From positions 1 to 32,052 of the forward strand of contig CALBVX010000150.1 in the NCBI GenBank assembly GCA_937969515.1: a stretch of DNA of 32,052 nt, read 5' to 3'. Source of the DNA: an uncultured Croceitalea sp. GTDB taxonomy: Bacteria; Bacteroidota; Bacteroidia; Flavobacteriales; Flavobacteriaceae. Below the pieces are notes generated by a model. It ran no database searches and had not been told where the DNA came from. It saw only the letters and a list, made by a program, of their open reading frames with translations. Shown here piece by piece: positions 8,990-14,306 of the stretch; position 1 is the stretch's first letter; the number at the start of each line of letters is the position of its first letter. Made by a program: the position numbers and the translations under genes.

Positions 8990-10502
8990 TGCAATTACCT
9001 CGGTGTTCATCACCACCGGGGCATTTGCCCAGACCAAATCCAAAACATTTAAAGAGACCTTTAATGTGGGTGACAATGCAATACTTAACATTAACACCAG
9101 TAATGCAGATATCGAGTTTGAAACTTGGGATAAAAATGAAGTGGCAATCACTGCGATCATTGAATTGGAAGGAGCTACAGCAGAGGAAGCCGAACGTTAT
9201 TTTAGTAAAAGCGGAGTTACGATTAAAGGGAATAGTAAAGAAATCGACATTACTACTGGAAGAGAGGGCAAGGGTTTATTCAGTTATAATAATATAAGTA
9301 GATGGGACGATACTAATATAGATTTTGATGTTGAACCACTTTTTGAAGATTTACGCCTGCCAGAGCTAGCTGAACTTTCAGAACTCTCTGAACTCTCTGA
9401 ACTTTCGGAATTATCAGGGTTGTCCGAATTATCCAAGCTATCAGAACTTTCTAAGTTGTCGGAGCTTGCCGTGATACCCGAGATGCCCGTAATACCTGCC
9501 TTGCCCAACATGCCAAACTTTACCTTCGATTATGGTGAATACAAGAAAGATGGTGAGAAATACATGAAAAAATGGAAGAAGCAGTTCGATAAAGGTTTTG
9601 ATGAAGAGTTCAAAAAGAATTTTGAGGAATGGGGTAAAAAGTTCGAAGAACTTAATGAAGAACGTAATGAAAAGTTAGTAGAGCGTTTAGAGCAACAGAA
9701 AGAGATGCTTAAAAAACGCAATGAAAAGTATCTACAACAAATAGCTACTAGAGAGTTTCAACGTGAAGCAGTAAGAATCAAACGCGATTCTATGAGAGCA
9801 AAAAGAGATTCTTTACGTTTTTTCTTAAGAGATAGTCTTAAAGCCTCTAAACCCAACATCTTTTACTTTTCTTCGGATAAGGACAGCAAACGCTATAAGG
9901 TCAAAAAAACAATCAAGGTAAAAATGCCTAAATCTGTAAAATTAAAAATGAATGTTCGCCATGGCGAAGTAAAATTGGCCCAAACTACTAACAATTTAGA
10001 TGCAAGCTTGCAGTACGCAAGCTTGCTCGCTTCAACGATTGAAGGCAGCGCTACCAATATTAGGGCTTCTTATTCTCCCGTTTCTGTACAAAAATGGAAC
10101 TATGGACAGTTGAAAACAGATTATTCAGAAAGGGTAAATCTAAAAGAAGTAGGGGAGTTACGTTTAAACGCTATTTCTTCCAATGTGATTATTGATAAAT
10201 TGAACAATAGTATACTGCTCACCAATAAACTGGGGGCTGTTGAAATTAATTCGGTATCCAATAACTTTAAAGATATTGATGTAACCGTTCAAAATGGGGA
10301 GTTCACTTGTAAAGTCCCTAAAACACCGGTATCACTTTATTTAAATGGAACACGTTCTAATTTAGTTTACCCAATATCATGGAAAATGGAACGAACCAAA
10401 AACTTTGACAACGAGGTTTGTAAAGGGTATCAAACAAATGGTAACTCAGGCAAGTCTATTCGGGTAAACTCAAAATATAGCGAGGTTGTATTGAAAAACT
10501 AA
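8967..10502 (+). CDS. Secreted DUF4097-like protein with three-residue repeats
   Basis: A 511-residue exported protein. A signal peptide (residues 1-21, ending GAFAQ) precedes a beta-rich segment (TFNVGDNAILNINTSNADIE) of the kind found in DUF4097/adhesin-type proteins. Residues 133-168 are twelve triplets of the form xLS or xLA, followed by a proline-periodic stretch (VIPEMPVIPALPNMP). A charged Lys/Glu/Arg-rich helical region (about 180-290) comes next, then a second beta-rich domain to the C-terminus (KTIKVKMPKSVKLKMNVRHG onward). The ATG at 8967 overlaps the anti-sigma-like gene by 23 bases. The gene order suggests an envelope protein that signals to, or is a main product of, the sigma/anti-sigma pair. 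I cannot assign a molecular function. Confidence 0.85.
   Translation: MNRQLLFSAITSVFITTGAFAQTKSKTFKETFNVGDNAILNINTSNADIEFETWDKNEVAITAIIELEGATAEEAERYFSKSGVTIKGNSKEIDITTGREGKGLFSYNNISRWDDTNIDFDVEPLFEDLRLPELAELSELSELSELSELSGLSELSKLSELSKLSELAVIPEMPVIPALPNMPNFTFDYGEYKKDGEKYMKKWKKQFDKGFDEEFKKNFEEWGKKFEELNEERNEKLVERLEQQKEMLKKRNEKYLQQIATREFQREAVRIKRDSMRAKRDSLRFFLRDSLKASKPNIFYFSSDKDSKRYKVKKTIKVKMPKSVKLKMNVRHGEVKLAQTTNNLDASLQYASLLASTIEGSATNIRASYSPVSVQKWNYGQLKTDYSERVNLKEVGELRLNAISSNVIIDKLNNSILLTNKLGAVEINSVSNNFKDIDVTVQNGEFTCKVPKTPVSLYLNGTRSNLVYPISWKMERTKNFDNEVCKGYQTNGNSGKSIRVNSKYSEVVLKN
9363..9470 (+). repeat. In-frame nine-base repeat coding twelve xLS/xLA triplets
   Basis: Twelve consecutive nine-base units encode triplets that are mostly ELS, with GLS, KLS and ELA variants (protein residues 133-168). 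Serine codons alternate among TCA, TCT, TCG and TCC, and leucine codons among CTT, CTC, TTA, TTG and CTA. The peptide pattern is therefore held by selection rather than by recent slippage. Only two adjacent units (GAACTCTCT twice) are identical at DNA level. Confidence 0.9.
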
Positions 10503-10533
10503 CTTTGGAGTCCCGAATAAACCTACCTACGAC

Positions 10534-11211
10534 CTAATGCGCATCTTCTTTCAAATAGTCCTTAAAATTCTCTTTAAATCGGTTATATCTAGGTATTGAA
10601 ACAGCTTTGATATAAGAATTATTCGGATTTTTTCTTTCGTAATCTTGATGATAATTTTCTGCATCGTAAAAAACATCAAACTTTTCTACTTCGGTAACTA
10701 TAGGCCTGTCATAAACACCTTCAGAAACCAATAGTGTGATATAATCATCTATTATTTTCTTTTCTTCCTTAGTCTCATAAAAGGCTATGGAGCGGTATTG
10801 TGCACCCCTATCCGGACCCTGCCTGTTCAGGGAAGTAGGGTCATGAGAACCAAAAAATACTTTTACCAACTTCTGAAATGAGATTATTTCTGGGTCGTAA
10901 TATACTTTAACCGCCTCGGCATGTCTTGTTCTGCCATAGGCTACCTGTTCATATGTCGGATTTTTTTCTGGCCCGCCAGAGTATCCAGAAACTACTTCTT
11001 TAACTCCTTTTACACTTTCAAAAATGGCCTCTACACACCAAAAACAACCACTTGCAAAATAAGCAGTTTCATATTGTTGCAAGTCTTCTTGAGACAATAG
11101 CACTTTTTCAGGAATGGGTTCAACAGCAACTTCTTTTTTGGTTTTTGATTTCGGTTGACAACTGAACGATATTAAAAGAACGGGTATTAAAAATAATTTT
11201 TTCATCAACAT
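10534..11211 (-). CDS. msrA: Peptide-methionine (S)-S-oxide reductase MsrA, lipoprotein form
   Basis: Repairs oxidised methionine (S-sulfoxide) in proteins using a cysteine thiol. The MsrA core starts near residue 50 with YFASGCFWCVEAIFE, whose catalytic cysteine is C56, and continues with GYSGG, YEQVAYGRTRHAEAV and RSIAFY. An N-terminal hydrophobic segment ending in ISFSC places a probable lipidated cysteine at residue 18. The enzyme would then be anchored in the envelope rather than cytosolic. The ATG at 11211 gives MLMKK and the one at 11205 gives MKK. Either would work as start. The gene converges on the 511-residue protein gene with 31 bases between, and I see no terminator hairpin there. 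Confidence 0.95.
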   Translation of the reverse strand: MLMKKLFLIPVLLISFSCQPKSKTKKEVAVEPIPEKVLLSQEDLQQYETAYFASGCFWCVEAIFESVKGVKEVVSGYSGGPEKNPTYEQVAYGRTRHAEAVKVYYDPEIISFQKLVKVFFGSHDPTSLNRQGPDRGAQYRSIAFYETKEEKKIIDDYITLLVSEGVYDRPIVTEVEKFDVFYDAENYHQDYERKNPNNSYIKAVSIPRYNRFKENFKDYLKEDAH

Positions 11212-11278
11212 AAAATTTTAAGATTAGTAGTAAAAGACCAATAAAACTTACCTGTATTGTGATAGAATCTTCTAGTTT

Positions 11279-11962
11279 TTAAATATGGATGGACTCGCCA
11301 ATTGCGGGTAGTAAAAGTTCTTTTCCTTTGTTTTTAAAATGGTCTACGGCCTCTTTTTTATTTAAAGCAATAGGAGGGAAGGTATCGTAATGGCAACCAA
11401 GCACTTTATTACATTCGACAAAATCGCTAGCTATAGCTGCATCTTCATATCCCATCGTAAAGTTATCTCCTATAGGTAAAATGGCCAGATCAATTTGCTT
11501 GAACATTAAGGGTAATAATTTCATGTCCATGGTCAAAGCAGTATCTCCTGCTATATAAATGGTCTTATTCTTTGAAGAGACTACAAAACCACCAGGGTTG
11601 CCACCATTGCTGCCGTCTGGAAAAACACTCGAGTGAATCGCGTTTATATATTTTACAATGCCAAAGTCAAAATGCTTTTTTCCGCCATGGTTTAAGGGGT
11701 ATCCTTGAATTCCTTTTTTATCGAACCACTGAACAATTTCGTAGTTTGAAATAAGTTTGGCCTTAGGGTTGTTCTTTACAATAGCCTCAACATCAAGTAT
11801 ATGATCTCTATGAGCATGGGTAACAAGAATATAGTCAGCCTTTAAATCATTTAAATTTATTGACTCCGCTTTTGGATTTCCACTAATAAAAGGGTCAACG
11901 ATTAAATTAATATCATCAATTTTAATATGTAATGAGGCGTGGCCTAAAAATGTAATCTCCAT
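11279..11962 (-). CDS. UlaG-like metallo-beta-lactamase-fold hydrolase
   Basis: A 227-residue cytoplasmic metal-dependent hydrolase of the UPF0173/UlaG-like group. The metal site HAHRDH is at residues 49-54 (H49, H51, D53, H54). The fold begins with MEITFLGHASLHI and continues with DPFISGNP, YIAGDTAL and GCHYDTFP, all typical of the group. Length and domain limits are complete. Family members hydrolyse varied small substrates, and many are uncharacterised, so the substrate is open. The gene stands 67 bases upstream of msrA on the same strand and is divergent from the M23-type gene, sharing a 107-base promoter region with it. Confidence 0.92.
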   Translation of the reverse strand: MEITFLGHASLHIKIDDINLIVDPFISGNPKAESINLNDLKADYILVTHAHRDHILDVEAIVKNNPKAKLISNYEIVQWFDKKGIQGYPLNHGGKKHFDFGIVKYINAIHSSVFPDGSNGGNPGGFVVSSKNKTIYIAGDTALTMDMKLLPLMFKQIDLAILPIGDNFTMGYEDAAIASDFVECNKVLGCHYDTFPPIALNKKEAVDHFKNKGKELLLPAIGESIHI

Positions 11963-12017
11963 TTCTTATTTAGTTTTGTACTAGCTTTCAAGTGCTTTAA
12001 ATTACTAAGATGTAAAC

Positions 12018-12025
12018 TATATTTG
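12018..12025 (+). promoter_or_regulatory. Possible Bacteroidota -7 box for the M23-type gene
   Basis: TATATTTG fits the Bacteroidota -7 consensus TAnnTTTG exactly. The expected TTG of the -33 element is replaced by TTT at 11996-11998, 19 bases upstream. Transcription would start near 12031 and leave a leader of about 40 bases before the TTG start at 12070. A single 8-base match in AT-rich DNA is weak evidence. Confidence 0.4.
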
Positions 12026-12069
12026 AAATGAACCTTTTAGTTTTAACTTTTTAAATAGAAATTAACGCT

Positions 12070-12738
12070 TTGATTTTTTCAAATTTAAAGTTTAGTAAAG
12101 CCCCCATAGCTATACTGGACAATAAGATACCCCTTGAATTCTATATGAGTATTGATTTGTCCTCTACGAATAAAGAGCTTAAAGGAGTTGATATCACAAA
12201 CCCCGATAGTTGCCAAAAGTATATTGATGAAGTTTTAGCACGAAATGAAGCATTGGTAGCCTATGGTGGCTATTTGGAGAAAAGGAACCTATATGACGCT
12301 GCTGACCGATTTTCAAAGGGAAGCACTAGAAATATTCATTTAGGAATCGATTTTTGGTGCGAGGCAGGTACACAAGTGATAACACCAATTACAGGCACGG
12401 TCCATAGTTTTAGCAATAATGATGATATCGGTAACTATGGACCGACAATAATTTTAGAGCATAAATTCGAGAATATTCTGTTTTATAGCCTATACGGTCA
12501 CCTTTCCATTGAGTCTTTATATGAATTATTTATTGGCAAAAAATTTAGAAAGGGAGAAACACTTGCTACTTTAGGCACACCCGATATTAATGTTAACTAT
12601 GCACCTCATCTTCATTTTCAAATTATAAATGATTTGGGAAGTTATCAAGGGGATTACCCAGGTGTTTGTAGTGAAAGCGATTTGGATTTTTATAAAACCA
12701 ATTGTCCAGATCCAAATCTTTTACTTCAACTATATTAA
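12070..12738 (+). CDS. M23-type peptidase domain protein without signal peptide
   Basis: A 222-residue protein whose second half is a LytM/M23 (lysostaphin-type) metallopeptidase domain. The zinc ligands are all visible: HLGID (H90, D94) and HLHF (H180, H182), with YSLYGHLS (H144) between them. Enzymes of this fold cut peptide cross-links in peptidoglycan. The N-terminal 85 residues do not look like a signal peptide or membrane anchor, whichever start is used (TTG at 12070 or ATG at 12145, residue 26). The closest arrangement I know is the M23 domain found inside fused phosphotransferase/class III aminotransferase proteins. Here that domain stands alone. A cytoplasmic location would argue for a substrate other than mature peptidoglycan, which is an inference. 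Confidence 0.85.
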   Translation: MIFSNLKFSKAPIAILDNKIPLEFYMSIDLSSTNKELKGVDITNPDSCQKYIDEVLARNEALVAYGGYLEKRNLYDAADRFSKGSTRNIHLGIDFWCEAGTQVITPITGTVHSFSNNDDIGNYGPTIILEHKFENILFYSLYGHLSIESLYELFIGKKFRKGETLATLGTPDINVNYAPHLHFQIINDLGSYQGDYPGVCSESDLDFYKTNCPDPNLLLQLY

Positions 12739-12754
12739 TATGTCATCGATGAAA

Positions 12755-12921
12755 TGCATACGAAATCGATGTGTAGTTCATCGGATTAAAAACCGTTGCC
12801 GATACTTTTTTACACTTTATCCAACTATTGGTTTTTAAGCGAAAAATTAGTGTCCTAGACCGAGTTATATCTGCCTAAGCTTTCATGTGAAATTACATTT
12901 ACGATGTAAAACAAAACAAAC
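12755..12921 (+). repeat. Leader copy 1 of the micro-protein array
   Basis: This 167-base leader precedes the first micro-protein gene and resembles those at 13306 and 13892. It starts with TGCATACGAAATCGATG (167 bases before the ATG), has GATTAAAAACCGTTG in the middle, and carries GCGAAAAATTAGTGTCC at 12839, about 82 bases before the ATG. It ends in an inverted repeat close to the start codon. Just before it, CATCGATGAAATGCAT (12744-12759) repeats part of the first element in reverse orientation. I see no standard -33/-7 promoter. Confidence 0.75.
12893..12909 (+). promoter_or_regulatory. Inverted repeat 12 bases before the first micro-protein start
   Basis: TTACATTTACGATGTAA has perfect 6-base arms (TTACAT/ATGTAA) around a 5-base centre. 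The same element with 5-base arms lies at 13445-13459 before the second copy. It could be an operator or an mRNA hairpin close to the start codon. TACATTTA inside it is also one base away from the -7 consensus TAnnTTTG. Confidence 0.5.
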
Positions 12922-13158
12922 ATGAAAGCAAGTTTAACTTTAATCGCAATAATCTTCTTTGGAACTTTTGCAGTAGCACAAACTACTATTAAAGAGATAA
13001 AGGTGGAAACTATTACTGAAAATGTGATTTTGATTAAAGAAGTTAAGCAAGAACTTAACTTGAAAGGTAAGGTTGCCCGATTGTATATGTTCAAAAACTC
13101 TAGAATTAAAAAAGAGTTAGCGTTCAAAACAAAAAGAAACCGTTCTAAACTTGCATAA
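12922..13158 (+). CDS. Secreted basic micro-protein, copy 1 of 3
   Basis: A 78-residue protein with a clear signal peptide (MKASLTLIAIIFFGTFAVAQ, cleavage expected before residue 20 or 21), leaving about 58 mature residues. The C-terminal part, VARLYMFKNSRIKKELAFKT, is strongly basic and nearly identical to copy 2 (13475). The middle is variable and rich in Val, Ile, Lys and Glu. There is no cysteine and no known domain. I believe similar short proteins ending in this motif occur in other flavobacteria, but I know no function for them. The start is the only ATG in place, 12 bases after an inverted repeat. Composition and paralogy support real coding. Confidence 0.82.
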   Translation: MKASLTLIAIIFFGTFAVAQTTIKEIKVETITENVILIKEVKQELNLKGKVARLYMFKNSRIKKELAFKTKRNRSKLA

Positions 13159-13305
13159 TCGATTAGGAAAATTGGCTTTGCCTGAACCATCATTCTTAAT
13201 GCTAGCCTTGGTGGTTCGAAAAGAACCAAAAGCTTGTTTTTAAATGCCGACGTCTTTTTAAATTAAAATTCTAGTAATTCTATTTACCGCGTCTTACCGA
13301 TTAAA

Positions 13306-13474
13306 TGCATTTCAAATCGATGAGGTGCTTTTTGGGTTAAAAACGTTTGTCGAAGATAAAATACATTTTATCTGTATAAATACCTTTTAGCGAAAATTTT
13401 GTGTCGCAGAGCGAGCAAAATCTATGGACTGCCATGGGTCGAGGTACATTTACCATGTAATAAAAACCCAAATC
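13306..13474 (+). repeat. Leader copy 2 of the micro-protein array
   Basis: The leader starts with TGCATTTCAAATCGATGA, 169 bases before the ATG at 13475. GGTTAAAAACGTTTGTCG follows, and GCGAAAATTTTGTGTCG lies at 13391, 83 bases before the ATG. Element order and distances match copy 1. A perfect inverted repeat with 8-base arms around AC (GATAAAATACATTTTATC, 13355-13372) is present only in this copy. Confidence 0.75.
13445..13459 (+). promoter_or_regulatory. Inverted repeat before the second micro-protein start
   Basis: TACATTTACCATGTA has 5-base arms around TTACC and ends 15 bases before the ATG at 13475. It matches the element at 12893-12909 in sequence and position. Confidence 0.5.
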
Positions 13475-13702
13475 ATGAAAGCAGTTTTAACTTTAATCTT
13501 TATAATCTTTTTAGGAACAGCAGCAATGGCGCAAACTCCTTCTAAAGAAACTAAGGTTGAAACAAAAACTGCAACCGTCGTATTGAACGTTAAAATTGAA
13601 AAATCTGAAACACAGGTTGCACGATTGTATATGTTCAAAAACTTTAGAGTTAAAAAAGAATTGAGCTTTAAGACCAAAAGAGACGGTGCAAAATTAGCCT
13701 AA
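13475..13702 (+). CDS. Secreted basic micro-protein, copy 2 of 3
   Basis: A 75-residue paralogue of the protein at 12922. The signal peptide MKAVLTLIFIIFLGTAAMAQ is followed by about 55 mature residues that end in VARLYMFKNFRVKKELSFKT and a KLA tail. An in-frame TTG- or ATG-type start further upstream, at 13424, would add 17 residues before the signal peptide. I reject it because those bases form the leader conserved with copy 1, and because all three copies begin MKA. The middle section differs freely from copy 1 while both ends are conserved. A 36-residue membrane peptide starts two bases after the stop. The function is unknown. Confidence 0.82.
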   Translation: MKAVLTLIFIIFLGTAAMAQTPSKETKVETKTATVVLNVKIEKSETQVARLYMFKNFRVKKELSFKTKRDGAKLA

Positions 13703-13704
13703 TT

Positions 13705-13815
13705 ATGATACTATCCTTATTAATCGTTACTACTGTAATTGCACTTACCTTAACAAGTATTGCTTTTGCAATGGAAAATTCTAAGCGTAAAAAAGTACGA
13801 GTTACCTCTAAATAA
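13705..13815 (+). CDS. 36-residue single-helix membrane peptide
   Basis: An ATG two bases after the stop of micro-protein copy 2 opens a 36-residue frame ending in TAA at 13813. Residues 2-22 form one hydrophobic helix (ILSLLIVTTVIALTLTSIAF), followed by AMENSKRKKVRVTSK, a basic tail. By the positive-inside rule the tail should face the cytoplasm. If AFA is instead a cleavage site, a 14-residue basic peptide would be released. Nothing similar follows copy 1 or copy 3. The tight spacing and amphipathic design favour a real gene, but the frame is short and lacks independent support. Confidence 0.55.
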   Translation: MILSLLIVTTVIALTLTSIAFAMENSKRKKVRVTSK

Positions 13816-13891
13816 AAAGATAAGCTCAACTGTTTAGGGACTTATTTTGTTATTCTTTCACAATCTAGATACTGAAGTCTCTAGGTTTAAG

Positions 13892-14056
13892 TGCATTTTA
13901 TATCGGTGAATTGTTTCCTATGTTAGGGTTGCTTATCGGTAAATTAGTGCAGTTTGCCGTATGTAATCATTTATAACGAAAAATTAGTGCTTTTCAACGA
14001 ATGAAACCGTATTCAGATATGTATGCTGCGTTATAGTTATAACAAAGCCCAATATT
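13892..14056 (+). repeat. Leader copy 3 of the micro-protein array
   Basis: The most diverged copy of the leader. TGCATTTTATATCGGTGAA stands 165 bases before the ATG at 14057, and ACGAAAAATTAGTGCTT about 80 bases before it. A second, partial copy of the latter (TCGGTAAATTAGTGCAG) lies about 41 bases further upstream. The spacing to the start codon is kept although the sequence between has changed. Confidence 0.65.
14030..14043 (+). promoter_or_regulatory. Inverted repeat before the third micro-protein start
   Basis: GTTATAGTTATAAC has perfect 6-base arms around GT and ends 13 bases before the ATG. Position matches the repeats before copies 1 and 2, but sequence and spacer length do not. Confidence 0.4.
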
Positions 14057-14302
14057 ATGAAAGCTATCTTAACCTTAACATTTGTACTTTTCTTCGGAGC
14101 AACTGCAATCGCTCAAAATGTAAATACCGATAAAAAGATAGCTACCATAGAAATGGGTGTTGTATTGACTACTAACGTTAAAGTTGAGAACAAAATAACG
14201 GCTACAACAGAAAGAAAAGTTGCTAGAGTCTACAAATTAAAAAATACTAGGGTAAAAAAAGCTTTAGTTTTCGAAACTAAAGCTACTTCTAAAATTGCTT
14301 AA
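14057..14302 (+). CDS. Secreted basic micro-protein, copy 3 of 3
   Basis: An 81-residue paralogue of the proteins at 12922 and 13475. The signal peptide MKAILTLTFVLFFGATAIAQ is followed by about 61 mature residues. The conserved C-terminal element reads VARVYKLKNTRVKKALVFET and ends in KIA. Here Met-Phe becomes Lys-Leu and one Lys becomes Ala, so this is the most diverged copy. The shared frame across all three copies is VAR-x-Y-x-x-KN-x-R-x-KK-x-L-x-F-x-TK. It converges on the amidohydrolase gene with only four bases between the stops, and no terminator is visible. The function is unknown. Confidence 0.82.
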   Translation: MKAILTLTFVLFFGATAIAQNVNTDKKIATIEMGVVLTTNVKVENKITATTERKVARVYKLKNTRVKKALVFETKATSKIA

Positions 14303-14306
14303 GTAG

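Larger units (their letters stand above)
13159..13474 (+). other. 316-base gap: spacer plus leader copy 2
   Basis: No gene is visible. The first 147 bases (13159-13305) hold an imperfect inverted repeat (GAACCATC near 13184 and GGTGGTTC near 13209). It may weakly terminate copy 1, but no good T-run follows. The remaining 169 bases are the second leader copy, described separately. Confidence 0.7.

Noticed and set aside
9363-9470. xLS repeat as a slippage-prone microsatellite
   Set aside because: Codons differ between nearly all units, so recent DNA slippage does not explain the array; only two neighbouring units are identical.
9284-9511. Minus-strand frame with Ser/Asp repeats opposite the xLS repeat
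   Set aside because: It is the antisense shadow of the nine-base repeat in the secreted 511-residue protein; signal peptide and operon context support the plus-strand frame.
12629-12838. Frame running past the M23-type gene into the first leader
   Set aside because: It overlaps the M23-type gene out of frame and reads through the leader elements shared by the three micro-protein genes.
12855-13229. Minus-strand frame opposite micro-protein copy 1
   Set aside because: A shadow of copy 1; the plus-strand frame has a signal peptide and two paralogues, while this one has no such support.
13424-13474. Longer N-terminus for micro-protein copy 2
   Set aside because: The added 17 residues are coded by the leader conserved with copy 1, and would bury the signal peptide.
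12755-14056. Spaced leader repeats as a CRISPR array or mobile element
   Set aside because: There are only three diverged copies, each about 167 bases long and followed by a gene; no spacers, no cas genes, no transposase and no target-site duplications are visible.
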